Origin: Saccharum officinarum
Lineage: Eukaryota > Streptophyta > Magnoliopsida > Poales > Poaceae
DNA: 64,000 bases
NCBI GenBank assembly: GCA_020631735.1
Contig: CM036159.1
Location: 22,607,511 to 22,671,510, forward strand
Reading direction: 5' to 3'
Position 1 is the first letter of the stretch, and each line of letters begins with the position of its first letter. Under the pieces are notes generated by a model. That model was not told the origin of the DNA and ran no database searches. It was given only the letters and a program-made list of their open reading frames with translations. Below, piece by piece: positions 46,287 through 58,422 of the stretch. The position numbers and the translations under genes were made by a program.

Positions 46287-48540
46287 TGAAAGTCCCTAGT
46301 TTGATTTTGGCTAATTGATGAAACCTAGGACTAACATTTGTATCTAAGTGGATGATTTAGATAAAGGTGGTCATTGAATATGAGACATGACATTGACTCA
46401 TATGACCAAGATGGTGAAGACCAAGATGAGGCTTGGCTCGATGGACCGGTTGTGAAGGTGAAGGGCAAGTCGAGGCTTCGAAGCGAAGGACCATGCGATG
46501 GTGAAGCTTGAGCAAGACTTAGCGCCGACGGACCGATGCAACGGTGAAGAGCAAGTGAAGTCAAGGTCGATGGATCGAGACGGTCATGTGATGATATGAA
46601 GTGGATCATATCATTTGGAGAAACAAAATGGGCTCAAGGCAAAGGTATAACCATAGGGCCATTTTGTTTTACACTCAAGACACCATAGAGGGTGTGAGTG
46701 GTTTAGGATCGATAGCCGAACTATTAAGAGGGGAAGTCTTATCGGTTATTCGATGCACGGGTGCCACTAGGTGAATTCATGAAGTGCATTGCATGTAGGG
46801 CCTAGTGAGCTAATTGGAAAACCTTTGAAAATGATTGAGAAAAAGCTAACACACAAGCACATGGAGATGTACACTTGATGGTGTTGGCACATTTGCAAAG
46901 GTGGCGTTGGTCGCGCTGTGGTTTGCGGGTAGAGAGGGGTTTGGGTTCCTCTCTCCCTCCCGCCGAGCGTGCGAGCGCGGGATTCAGGCGATTTCAGGGA
47001 AATGAAATGCCGATTTTCCACTACGCCGAAAGTCGGAAAAGAAACGGAGGCGAACGGGGTCACTGAGGTGACCGGACGCTGCACCGGACGCGGTCACGGT
47101 GTGACCGGACGCGTCCGGTCAGTATAGCGCAGGAGTCGGGCGCGCGGGCTAGGGTTTGCAACCGGCGCGTCCGGTCACTCGCGGGACCGACGCGTCCGGT
47201 CAGGCGCCCTGAGGGAACTGCAGTTCGCAAGGTCGATCGGACGCGGTGAGCGTCCGGTCACACACGATCGGACGCGTCCGGTCATCGAGGGAGCTTACTG
47301 GACTCCGACCGGACGCTGGCACTGTCGCGTCCGGTCATCTTCTGGAGCGCGTCCGGTCGTTGCTTCGCGGGCGCGCGGCACTGTGCGACCGGCGCGTCCG
47401 GTCGATTGAGCAGCGCGTCCGGTCATAGCGTTTGACCGTTGGCGCACAGTGACCGTTGGAGGATCTAACGGTCGCGTTTGATTTTGAGGGACACGTGGAC
47501 GTCACATGGCGACCGGACGCGGTTGAGCGCGTCCGGTCAGTTTCGACCGGCGCGTCCGGTCGTCCCAGAAAAACGGTCAGTGGAGTGGCAACGGCTCTAT
47601 TTGTTTGGGGTGCTTATAAATACTCATTGGCCGGCCCTTGGGGAGGTCTCTTGGCATTTCTAACACTCTTGTGCATCCTTTGAGCTAGAGCTACTCCTCC
47701 CACTCATCTCTCTTGCTTGATTGCAAATCAAAAGTGAGATTGAGTGATCCCAAAGTGCATTGCATAGCTTGAGGGCATCTAGTGGCACTTGTGGGTGGTT
47801 TAGCCGGTGGATTTCTTGTTACTCTTGGAGAGTACCGCTCCTAGCCGGCTTGGAGATTGTTGGAGGCGTTGGCAAGAGAAGGTGATTGTTCTTGGCCACC
47901 TCCGGTTGTTTGTAAGAGGTTCTTGTGCTTTCCTCGGCGGGACGCCAAAAGCAACTCTATTGGATTGCGCGTGTAATTGAGTTACCTCACTTGAGAGTGG
48001 TGTCTTGCGGTCCCTTGCGGGGCGTGCCTTGAGGGGCAAGTGACTTGAGGGTCACACCGAGGAACCATCTAAGTGTTGGTCGACACAACCGGTGACGTAG
48101 CTTGTCGGTGCACAAGTGAACACCGGGTGAACAAAAATATTGTGTCTCTTGTCTCCCGGTGATTGGTCTACATATTGTGTTGTTGTCAATATTAATTGAT
48201 TGTATATCATCTTGGTGATTGGCAACATCTTCACTCCACCGTCGGTATAAGATTCACAATCCTCTCTCTCGCATTTACTTTTACTAGATTATCTTGTGTA
48301 GCTCTAGTGGTAGCCTTTTCTAGTAGTTGTTAGCTTGCTCACTAGTGTAAGTTAGTGACTTAGCACTTGTGTGAACTAGAGATCATAATCTACTAGACTT
48401 GTGGATAGGAGGCTTGCATCACAACCTTTGGCTAAGCAAAACTCGCTTTACGCCGTTTGTTATTCTAACAAGTTTGCTTAGTGGTGCTTGTAGAATTTTT
48501 TATAGGCTATTCACCCCCTCTAGCCATCTAGGACCTTACA
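46287..48540 (+). repeat. 5' LTR of S2 (2254 bp)
   Basis: It starts TGAAAGTCCCTAGTTTG and ends ATCTAGGACCTTACA. Between about 47090 and 47570 there are 11 copies of GCGTCCGGTC, including the perfect 18-bp palindrome GACCGGACGCGTCCGGTC at 47103-47120. TATAAATACTC lies near 47615, after the cluster. Palindrome clusters upstream of the start site are a known Sirevirus LTR feature thought to be regulatory. Confidence 0.92.
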
Positions 48541-48542
48541 AG

Positions 48543-48554
48543 TGGCATCGGAGC
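48543..48554 (+). other. Primer-binding site of S2 (tRNA-Met)
   Basis: TGGCATCGGAGC, two bases after the LTR, is close to the initiator tRNA-Met complement with two changes. Confidence 0.8.
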
Positions 48555-48601
48555 CGTGGTCACCGTTTTAATCATGGCTTAACATCCTTCGGTGTGAAAA
48601 A

Positions 48602-50644
48602 ATGGCTCAAATTGTGTTCAATCATGTTGGGGGCAAGCCACCGTTCTTTGATGGTGTTAGTTCTTTTGCTCATTGGAAGAGAAAAATGACAATGTACCTT
48701 GGTTCTATTCATAAGAGAGTATTGCAAGTCATCGAGAATGATTTTGCTATCATTGATCCCGATCATCTCACCGATAAAGATAGAGCAAATAGAACATGCA
48801 ATAGAATGGCTCTCAATACACTTTACAATAATATTGACACAAAAGTATTTGAGGGCATCAAGGATTTGGAATTGGCAAATGAAGTGTGGACAAGGTTAAG
48901 TGAAACATATGAGGGCACTAAGGTTGTAAAGAGTGCCAAGCTATATGGGCTCAAGAGTGAGTTTGAGAACTTCAAGATGAAAGAAGAAGAAGCAATCTTA
49001 GAGATGTTTCATAGATTGCAAGTCATTGTGAATGATCTCAAGAGCTTAGGGCATAAGACTCTAGACCAAGATTTTTGCCACAAGTTCTTGTTGAGCTTAC
49101 CTAAAAGATTCAAGATGTTGATCATGATGCTACAAAGAGATGGGCTTGAAACAATGAAGCCCAATGATTTGCTTGGAGAGGTTTTGACCTTTGATAAGTA
49201 TGATCAAGATGTTGATGAGAAGGAGGATGAAAAGAAGAAGAAGACCGTGGCATTCAAGGCCACCTCCTCAAAGGGCAAAGCTTCAATTCAAGAAGAAGAT
49301 GACAGCGAAGAAGATGAAGAATTGGAAGTTGATGATGAGGCACTTGCTCTAGCTATCAAAAACATTGGCAAAATGTTTATCAAAAGAAGAGGCTTCAAAA
49401 AGAGAAATGACAATTTCAAGAGCAATGAGCAACAAAGGAAGTGCTTCAATTGTGATAGCACCGAACATCTTCAAGCCGAATGTCCCTATGACAAGAAGAA
49501 GAACAACAAGAGGGGCAAGTTTGAGAAGAAGAAGAGAGAGGCCAAGATGACATTCAAGAAAGACAAAAATGGTGCCTATGTGATCACTTGGGAAAGTGAT
49601 GATGAGGAGGAAGAAGAAGAATCATCCAACAAGGCTTTTGCTTCCATTGCAATCAACAAGAAGCCATCACTATTTGATTCATCCTCTTCATGCTTCATGA
49701 CTAAAGAAGCTAAGGTATTATATGATGAGATTGATGATGAAAGTGAAATAGAATATGCTCATGATAGTGATAATGATAATGAAAATGATGATGATGAACC
49801 AACTAAAGAACAACTATATGACTTGATGCAACAAACTAGAGACATAGCTATTGCCAAGAACAAGGAGTGTAAGAAGCTTTTAATGAAAGTAGCAATACTT
49901 GAGAAAGTTCTTAGTGAGCTTAAGACCACTCATGAGAGTCTAGTGGAAGACCATGAGGATCTTGGTAAGGCTCATTTCAAGCTTGAAAAGGCTCACTCAT
50001 TGCTACTTGAGCAACAAGAAAAGAAGGAGGTTGTTGTATCATGTGATATAGGTGTTACATGTGATATAATTGATGAATCCTTTAATGAACCTATCATCAT
50101 GTCAAATGCTAACCCTTCTTGTAGCTCTTCATCCACCACCACCAACTCTACCTCTACTACTAGTGATGGTTTCACTTGTGATGCCTCACTAATGGTTGAG
50201 AATGAGACTCTCAAGAGAGAGGTGGATGAGCTCACTCACGCCCTAGGCAAGGCCTATGGTGGTGAGGCCCGCTTGCTTAAGTGCTTGGGTAGCCAAAGGT
50301 TCTCTCTTAACAAAGAGGGATTGGGCTACACCCCCAAGAAAGGCAAGTCGGCCTTTGCAACTCCAAAGCCTAGCTTTGTGAAGGGCAATGGTCGGTTTTG
50401 CAATAGATGCAAGCAAGTTGGGCACCTAGAGCATAATTGCAATAAAAAGAACCAAAGCAAGAACCTTGTTAATGCTATACCTTTTGATTCTTGCTATGTG
50501 CTTACCAAGGGTGTGAAGGGTGTGCAAGCTAAGTTTGTTGGTACACCAATTGTGGGCCCAAAGAAGAAGGCTATTTGGGTACCAAAGAGCTTAGTTACTA
50601 ACCTACAAGGACCCAAGCAAAAATGGGTACCTAAGCTTCATTGA
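48602..50644 (+). CDS. S2 gag polyprotein (intact)
   Basis: 680 residues. Start MAQIVFNHVGGKPPFFDG, then SFAHWKRKMTMYL and LANEVWTRLSETYEG of the copia gag core (residues about 20-200). An acidic linker (EEDDSEEDEE) leads to zinc knuckle 1, CFNCDSTEHLQAEC (about residue 280), followed by Lys- and Asp/Glu-rich linkers, a coiled-coil stretch (about 410-470), a Ser/Thr-rich stretch, and zinc knuckle 2, FCNRCKQVGHLEHNC (about 610-625). Gag packs element RNA into particles in the cytoplasm. The length is that of Sirevirus gag, longer than most copia gags. The stop TGA is followed 11 bases later by the pol frame in a different register. Confidence 0.93.
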   Translation: MAQIVFNHVGGKPPFFDGVSSFAHWKRKMTMYLGSIHKRVLQVIENDFAIIDPDHLTDKDRANRTCNRMALNTLYNNIDTKVFEGIKDLELANEVWTRLSETYEGTKVVKSAKLYGLKSEFENFKMKEEEAILEMFHRLQVIVNDLKSLGHKTLDQDFCHKFLLSLPKRFKMLIMMLQRDGLETMKPNDLLGEVLTFDKYDQDVDEKEDEKKKKTVAFKATSSKGKASIQEEDDSEEDEELEVDDEALALAIKNIGKMFIKRRGFKKRNDNFKSNEQQRKCFNCDSTEHLQAECPYDKKKNNKRGKFEKKKREAKMTFKKDKNGAYVITWESDDEEEEEESSNKAFASIAINKKPSLFDSSSSCFMTKEAKVLYDEIDDESEIEYAHDSDNDNENDDDEPTKEQLYDLMQQTRDIAIAKNKECKKLLMKVAILEKVLSELKTTHESLVEDHEDLGKAHFKLEKAHSLLLEQQEKKEVVVSCDIGVTCDIIDESFNEPIIMSNANPSCSSSSTTTNSTSTTSDGFTCDASLMVENETLKREVDELTHALGKAYGGEARLLKCLGSQRFSLNKEGLGYTPKKGKSAFATPKPSFVKGNGRFCNRCKQVGHLEHNCNKKNQSKNLVNAIPFDSCYVLTKGVKGVQAKFVGTPIVGPKKKAIWVPKSLVTNLQGPKQKWVPKLH

Positions 50645-50655
50645 TTTGCTTGTAG

Positions 50656-53600
50656 GTCAATTACAAAGCCGGAGGAAGGCATTGGATTATTGATAGTGGG
50701 TGCACTCAACACATGACCGGTACATCAAGAATGTTTGATTCATTCAATGACAATGATAGTGGTGTTGATTCTATCACATTTGGCAATAACAAGAAAGGCA
50801 AGGTTATTGGCTTGGGCAAGATTGCAATATCAAATGATATGAGTATCTCCAATGTGTTGCTAGTTGAAAGTTTGGATTTCAATCTTCTATCCGTGGCACA
50901 AATATGTGATCTAGGCTACAAATGCATCTTTGGGGTTGATGATGTGGAAGTTATTAGTGTGGATGGTTCAAATGTGGCATTCAAGGGCTTTAGATATGAG
51001 AATCTCTACCTAGTTGACTTCAATGCTAGAGAAACTTCTTTGACAACTTGCTTAGTCTCCAAATCAAGCATGGGTTGGCTTTGGCATAGAAGGCTTGGTC
51101 ATGTTGGCATGAAACAATTGAAGAAGCTTACAACTCACAATCTTGTCAATGGTTTGAAAGATGTTGAATTTGAGAAGAATAAGCTTTGTAGTGCATGTCA
51201 AGCCGGGAAGCAAGTTGGAAGCTCACATCCAAAGAAGAGTACAATGAGCACATGCAAAGCATTTGAGTTGATGCACATGGATCTATTTGGACCAACAACA
51301 TATACAAGCATAGGCGGTAACAAGTATGGCTTTGTCATAGTGGATGACTTCACAAGATTCACATGGGTATTCTTTCTTAGTGACAAAAGTGAAGTGTTTG
51401 ACACCTTCAAGACATTTCTCACTAGAGTTCACAATGAGTTTGAGATTAGAATCAAGAAAGTGAGAAGTGACAATGGAAGTGAGTTCAAGAATACAAGAAT
51501 TGAAGAACTTTGTGATCATTATGGTATTGGACATCAATTCTCGGCCAAGTACACTCCACAATCAAATGGCCTAGTTGAGAGGAAGAATAGAACATTGCTT
51601 GATATGGCTAGATCAATGCTTCATGAGTACAATGTGAGTCAATCATTTTGGGATGAAGCAATCAATACCGCTTGCTACTACATCAATAGACTATATTGTC
51701 ATCCATTGCTAGAGAAGACCCCATATGAGCTACTTCATGGAAGAAAGCCCAATATTTCTTACTTTAGAGTGTTTGGTTGCAAATGCTATATCTTGAAGAA
51801 GGGCACTAGATTGGGGAAGTTTGACAAAAGATGTGATGAGGGGTTCCTACTTGGTTATTCAACTACAAGCAAAGCTTATAGAGTTTGAAACAACTCAAGT
51901 GGCATTCTAGAAGAAGTCCATGATGTGCAATTTGATGAAACCAATGGGTCACAAGATGAAGAAGAGAATCTAGATGATGTTGGTGAAACTCAATTGGTGG
52001 AAGCAATGAAGAACATGGACATTGGGGACATTAGAGCAAAGCAAGTAATTGATATTCAAGATGATGATAAAGATCAAGTGCTCAATTCACCAAACAAGCT
52101 AGTTAGTGACTCTCAAGTGCAAAATTATGGTGCTAGTTCTTCTCATCGAGATACATCAAGTGATCAACCAAGCTCAAGCAATCAAGTGCAAGTACTCCAA
52201 CCACAACATGTTTCAAGAGATCACCCCATTAATAGTATTATTGGTGATATTAGAAGTGGTGTGCAAACAAGATCAAGATTGACTATGTTTTGTGAGCATG
52301 CATCATTTGTGTCAACCATAGAACCAAAGAAGATAGAAGAAGCTTTGAGGGATGCCGATTGGATTATGGCTATGCAAGAAGAACTAAACAATTTCACAAG
52401 AAATGATGTTTGGGAATTGGTAGAAAGGCCAAATGACTACAATGTGATTGGAACCAAATGGGTGTTCAAAAACAAGCAAGATCAAGATGGCATTGTGGTG
52501 AGAAACAAAGCAAGACTAGTTGCTCAAGGTTACACTCAAGTAGAAGGTCTTGACTATGATGAGACATATGCTCCCGTGGCAAGATTGGAGGCAATAAGGA
52601 TTCTATTGGCTTATGCTTGTGCACACAACATCAAATTATATCAAATGGATGTCAAAAGTGCATTTCTCAATGGGATCATCAATGAGTTAGTCTTTGTTGA
52701 GCAACCTCCCGGATTTGAAGATGACAAGAAACCCAACCATGTCTACAAGTTGAAGAAGGCTTTATATGGCTTAAAGCAAGCACCTAGAGCATGGTATGAG
52801 AGGCTAAGGGATTTCCTTCTCTCTAAGGGATTCAAAATGGGCAAGGTTGATACTACTCTATTCACCAAGAAGATTGGAAATGATCTATTCATAGTGCAAA
52901 TATATGTTGATGACATCATCTTTGGATCAACCGATCAAGCTTATTGTGAAGAATTTGGTGCTATGATGGCCAAAGAGTTTGAAATGTCTATGATTGGTGA
53001 ACTTAGCTACTTCCTTGGTCTCCAAGTCAAGCAATTGAAGAATGGGACATTTGTGAGTCAAGGGAAATACATAAGGGACATGTTGAAGAAGTTTGGAATG
53101 CAAGATGCAAAGCCAATTTCAACTCCAATGGGTACAAATGGCAATTTGGATAGTGATTTTGATGGCAAAATGGTGAATCAAAAGGAATATCGGTCTTTGA
53201 TTGGAAGTCTACTCTATGTCACCGCATCAAGGCCGGATGTCATGTTTAGTGTTTGCATGTGTGCTAGATATCAAGCCTCACCTAGAGAGAGTCATCTCAC
53301 GGCCGCAAAGAGAATATTGAGGTACTTGAAGCAAACAAGAGATGTTGGACTATGGTATCCCAAAGGGTCAAAGTTTGAATTAATTGGATATTCGGACTCC
53401 GACTATGGGGGTTGCAAGATCAATAGAAAGAGCACAAGTGGCACATGTCAATTACTTGGAAGATCACTTGTGTCATGGTCCTCAAAGAAACAAAATAGTG
53501 TGGCAATCTCTACCGCCGAAGCCGAATATGTGAGTGCGGGGAGTTGTTGTGCACAATTGCTATGGATGAAATCAACCTTGAAGGATTATGGCCTCAACTT

Positions 53601-53856
53601 CAAGAATGTGCCATTGCTATGTGATAATGAGAGTGCAATCAAGATGATACAAAACCCGGTTTAACATGGAAGAACAAAGCATATTGACATAAGACATCAT
53701 TTCATTAGAGATCATCAACAAAAGGGAGATATTGCCATTGAAAGTGTTGGCACCGATGATCAACTTGCCGATATTCTCACTAAGCCACTTGATGAAAAGA
53801 GGTTTTGCAAGCTAAGGAATGAATTGAACATTCTTGATTTCTCAAACATGAGTTGA
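50656..53856 (+). pseudogene. S2 pol with two nonsense codons
   Basis: One frame of 1066 codons starting just after a TAG (50653-50655). Order: protease DSG (50692-50700), gag-pre-integrase (WHRRLGHVG, CSACQAGK), integrase with the first catalytic Asp in HMDLFGP, then VDDFTRFTW and SDNGSEF with YTPQSNGLVER, reverse transcriptase with [22 protein letters not shown] and the catalytic YVDD, and RNase H with GYSDSDYGG and STAEAEYVSAG. TGA at 51886-51888 replaces a likely Trp codon (TGG) between integrase and RT, and TAA at 53662-53664 replaces CAA, 64 codons before the natural end. No frameshift. The catalytic residues I checked are present, so two point changes alone disable it. Confidence 0.92.
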
Positions 53857-55002
53857 ATGCACCCCACCCACTTATTGACATGCCTCTCCTTCGACATTGC
53901 AAGGTAAAATTGATTGACATGTCTTTCATCCTATGCTAAGGACTTGATAGAGCATGTAGACATAATAAGTGGTACGCATAAGCATTCATGATAAATCAAA
54001 TGAATTTGATGGATATATGTTACCACTATTGCTTCTATGCTTATTTTGATCTAGTGGTGGCATATGACATGTTTGTGAGCTTGTAAACCTAGTGTTGAAT
54101 CTAGAAGATTTGCTATAAGTGTTTAATTCAACATAGGCAAGATAACCCTTATTTTGAGGAGTGAAGAAGCTTGTCTTTGGTTCAAATCGAATTAAATATC
54201 TTTGGCAAGTATTCTAGGTTAAACCAATTTGATAATTTTTTAACCTTACATGTGGTATCGAATTAATTTTAACCTACTCCATCAAACATTGTTTTTCTCT
54301 CCACAATTTGATTCCATTTTTGGGTAAGTTGTTGACAAAGGGGGAGAAAAAGATGATTCAACATGATAAAAGGGTAGATAAAGGGGTAAATAAAATTTTG
54401 ATGCACACAAGTAGGGGGAGCAAGCTCATAAACAAAGTTGTTGCATTTGTTTATGCATTCTCATATGACTTGCTCATTGCACATGTTTTTAAATTCAATA
54501 TACATGCTTGTGTGGTGCAATGCTAGTATAGAACTTGATTGATGAAATGATCTACTAGCATGCATAGGAATAGTTTACATGTGGTATCTAGACATGCTTA
54601 TAGCTCTACAAGTGGTACAGGTGGTCTAAGAACCTTTACATATAATGTTAATCTCACGGGGTTCTTGAGTTGTGATGGATGTCTAGTTACTTCATGATGC
54701 TAAGGATGGTGTAAAAGGCAACTCCGATTGGTATCACGCTTCAAAGGTCCATTTCTTACACCTTAGCATCATTTTGGTAGAATTACTCTCTCAACACTTC
54801 TATCTATGCATATGTGCGAAGCTTTCAATCCAAACTCTATGCACATATGTAGAGAGAGCTAATGCTACCAAAACCGAGCTTGTGATAATTGTCCAAATTT
54901 TATTTATGAGCATAATGATTGGACAAGTATGACAAGTTCAAAACTTTTATTATCAAAATCATCTTTGTGAGGGTTGTCATCAATTACCAAAAAGGGGGAG
55001 AT
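53857..55002 (+). other. S2 3' non-coding region with three purine tracts
   Basis: Purine runs are at 54337-54352, 54410-54420 (inside AAGTAGGGGGAGCAAGCTC, identical in S1) and 54989-55001 just ahead of the 3' LTR. The last should be the working primer site; repeated tracts are a Sirevirus trait. The only ORF (54308-54526) is not conserved in S1. Confidence 0.75.
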
Positions 55003-57256
55003 TGAAAGTCCCTAGTTTGGTTTTGGCTAATTGATGAAACCTAGGACTAACCTTTGTATCTAAGTGGATGATTTAGATAAAGGTGGTCATTGAATATGAG
55101 ACATGACATTGACTCATATGACCAAGATGGTGAAGACCAAGATGAGGCTTGGCTCGATGGACCGGTTGTGAAGGTGAAGGGCAAGTCGAGGCTTCGAAGC
55201 GAAGGACCATGCGATGGTGAAGCTTGAGCAAGACTTAGCGCCGACGGACCGATGCAACGGTGAAGAGCAAGTGAAGTCAAGGTCGATGGATCGAGACGGT
55301 CATGTGATGATATGAAGTGGATCATATCATTTGGAGAAACAAAATGGGCTCAAGGCAAAGGTATAACCATAGGGCCATTTTGTTTTACACTCAAGACACC
55401 ATAGAGGGTGTGAGTGGTTTAGGATCGATAGCCGAACTATTAAGAGGGGAAGTCTTATCGGTTATTCGATGCACGGGTGCCACTAGGTGAATTCATGAAG
55501 TGCATTGCATGTAGGGCCTAGTGAGCTAATTGGAAAACCTTTGAAAATGATTGAGAAAAAGCTAACACACAAGCACATGGAGATGTACACTTGATGGTGT
55601 TGGCACATTTGCAAAGGTGGCGTTGGTCGCGCTGTGGTTTGCAGGTAGAGAGGGTTTGGGTTCCTCTCTCCCTCCCGCCGAGCGTGCGAGCGCGGGATTC
55701 AGGCGATTTCAGGGAAATGAAATGCCGATTTTCCACTACGCCGAAAGTCGGAAAAGAAACGGAGGCGAACGGGGTCACTGAGGTGACCGGACGCTGCACC
55801 GGACGCGGTCACGGTGTGACCGGACGCGTCCGGTCAGTACAGCGCAGGAGTCGGGCGCGCGGGCTAGGGTTTGCAACCGGCGCGTCCGGTCACTCGCGGG
55901 ACCGACGCGTCCGGTCAGGCGCCCTGAGGGAACTGCAGTTCGCAAGGTCGATCGGACGCGGTGAGCGTCCGGTCACACACGATCGGACGCGTCCGGTCAT
56001 CGAGGGAGCTTACTGGACTCCGACCGGACGCTGGCACTGTCGCGTCCGGTCATCTTCTGGAGCGCGTCCGGTCGTTGCTTCGCGGGCGCGTGGCACTGTG
56101 CGACCGGCGCGTCCGGTCGATTGAGCAGCGCGTCCGGTCATAGCGTTTGACCGTTGGCGCACAGTGACCGTTGGAGGATCTAACGGTCGCGTTTGATTTT
56201 GAGGGACACGTGGACGTCACAGGGCGACCGGACGCGGTTGAGCGCGTCCGGTCAGTTTCGACCGGCGCGTCCGGTCGTCCCAGAAAAACGGTCAGTGGAG
56301 TGGCAATGGCTCTATTTGTTTGGGGTGCTTATAAATACTCATTGGCCGGCCCTTGGGGAGGTCTCTTGGCATTTCTAACACTCTTGTGCATCCTTTGAGC
56401 TAGAGCTACTCCTCCCACTCATCTCTCTTGCTTGATTGCAAATCAAAAGTGAGATTGAGTGATCCCAAGTGCATTGCATAGCTTGAGGGCATCTAGTGGC
56501 ACTTGTGGGTGGTTTAGCCGGTGGATTTCTTGTTACTCTTGGAGAGTACCGCTCCTAGCCGGCTTGGAGATTGTTGGAGGCGTTGGCAAGAGAAGGTGAT
56601 TGTTCTTGGCCACCTCCGGTTGTTTGTAAGAGGTTCTTGTGCTTTCCTCGGCGGGACGCCAAAAGCAACTCTATTGGATTGCGCGTGTAATTGAGTTACC
56701 TCACTTGAGAGTGGTGTCTTGCGGTCCCTTGCGGGGCGTGCCTTGAGGGGCAAGTGACTTGAGGGTCACACCGAGGAACCATCTAAGTGTTGGTCGACAC
56801 AACCGGTGACGTAGCTTGTCGGTGCACAAGTGAACACCGGGTGAACAAAAATATTGTGTCTCTTGTCTCCCGGTGATTGGTCTACATATTGTGTTGTTGT
56901 CAATATTAATTGATTGTATATCATCTTGGTGATTGGCAACATCTTCACTCCACCGTCGGTATAAGATTCACAATCCTCTCTCTCGCATTTACTTTTACTA
57001 GATTATCTTGTGTAGCTCTAGTGGTAGCCTTTTCTAGTAGTTGTTAGCTTGCTCACTAGTGTAAGTTAGTGACTTAGCACTTGTGTGAACTAGAGATCAT
57101 AATCTACTAGACTTGTGGATAGGAGGCTTGCATCACAACCTTTGGCTAAGCAAAACTCGCTTTACGCCGTTTGTTATTCTAACAAGTTTGCTTAGTGGTG
57201 CTTGTAGAATTTTTTATAGGCTATTCACCCCCCCTCTAGCCATCTAGGACCTTACA
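55003..57256 (+). repeat. 3' LTR of S2 (2254 bp)
   Basis: Same length and ends as the 5' LTR. Differences seen by eye include A/G in the first 30 bases, G/A at TTTGC(G/A)GGTAG, T/C at AGTA(T/C)AGCGC, C/T at GGGCGCG(C/T)GGCAC, T/G at GTCACA(T/G)GGC, C/T at GGCAA(C/T)GGC, and run lengths of G, A and C. Confidence 0.93.
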
Positions 57257-58416
57257 CTTTCGTACCCTGCAAATAACGCAGGACTTTCTTCACCAATTTC
57301 CAATGTTTTATTCCTGTATTCTTTTGATATCTGCCAAGTAACCGGTAACAAAAGCTAAGTCAGGGCGTGTACACACTTGAGCATATTGTAAACTTCTAAC
57401 TGCTGAAGCATACGGTACCGCTTTCATTCGATTAATCTCATATTCGTTTTTGGGTTATTGATGTTCCCCAAATCTATCGCTCTTGATAATAGGAGCAAGT
57501 GAAGGACTGCACGCATGCATACTAAATTTCTTCAGAACCTTTTCTATGTATGTCTTTTACGATAATCCTGGAACCCTATTTCTTCTGTCTCGGTGAATCT
57601 CTATTCCCAAAACGAATGAGGCCTCACCGAGATCTTTCATATCGAAGTTTGAGGACAAGAATTTCTTTGTTTCCATTAATAGATTGATATCACTACTAGC
57701 AAGCAGAATATCATCCACATATAAAATCAAGAATATGTACTTTCCATTTTTGAATTTTGCGTAAACGCAATTGTCCTCAACATTTTTATTAAACCCAAAA
57801 CTTTTTATTGTTCTATCAAATTTCAAATATCACTGTTTTGAGGCTTGCTTTAATCCGTAGATTGATTTCTTTAGGCGGCATCCCATATTTTCTTTTCCTT
57901 TTACAACAAAACCTTTTGGTTGTGCCATATAAACATTTTCTTCTAAATCCCCGTTAAGGAATGCCGTCCTTACATCAATTTGATGTAGCTTCAAATCATA
58001 GTGAGCTACAAGTGCCATTATAATTCTGAACGAATCTTTATATGAGACTGGGAAAACGTCTCATTGTAATCAATCCCTTCTCTTTGCGTAAAGCCTTTCG
58101 TCACAAGTCGCGCTTTAAATCTTTCTACATTCTCTTGGGAGTCATATTTTGTTTTGTAGATCCATTTACAACCTACTATTTTGGCTCTCTTAGGAATAAT
58201 TTCCAAGTCCCAAACTTTGTTGGTACTCATTGATTTTATTTCATCTTCCATGGCCTTAAGCCACTTTGATGAGTGGTCGCTTCTCATGGCTTCTTCAAAT
58301 GAGGTGGGATCATCCCCCATCTGAAATTCTTCTGTTTCATAAACTTCATAGTCATTAGAAATAGCTGACCTTCTTGTTCTTTGAGACCTTCTAGGGGCCT
58401 CTGGCACTTGTTCCAC
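57257..58416 (-). pseudogene. Element E reverse transcriptase (broken)
   Basis: Minus-strand pieces: EDEIKSMSTNKVWDL, CKWIYKTKYD and RLVTKGFTQREGIDY (58416-58018), then LKLHQIDVRTAFLNGDLEE and LKKSIYGLKQ (58018-57830), then the catalytic LYVDDILLASSD and LGEASFVLGIEIHRD (57826-57557). A frame change lies near 58018-58030, and stops near 57827 and 57557. It ends with VLRYLQGTK at the S2 target site, continuing into RNase H at 46286. Confidence 0.87.
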
Positions 58417-58422
58417 ATTTGG

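Larger units (their letters stand above)
46287..57256 (+). mobile_element. Sirevirus-type copia element S2 (young, nearly complete)
   Basis: 10,970 bp with two 2254-bp LTRs and a perfect 5-bp target duplication CTTTC (46282-46286 and 57257-57261). Inside are a primer-binding site, an uninterrupted gag, a pol in one frame with two nonsense codons, a 1.1-kb 3' non-coding part with three purine tracts, and no env-like gene. By eye the LTRs differ at about seven substitutions and a few homopolymer lengths, so insertion was recent (order of 0.1 million years at commonly used grass rates). Confidence 0.95.
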
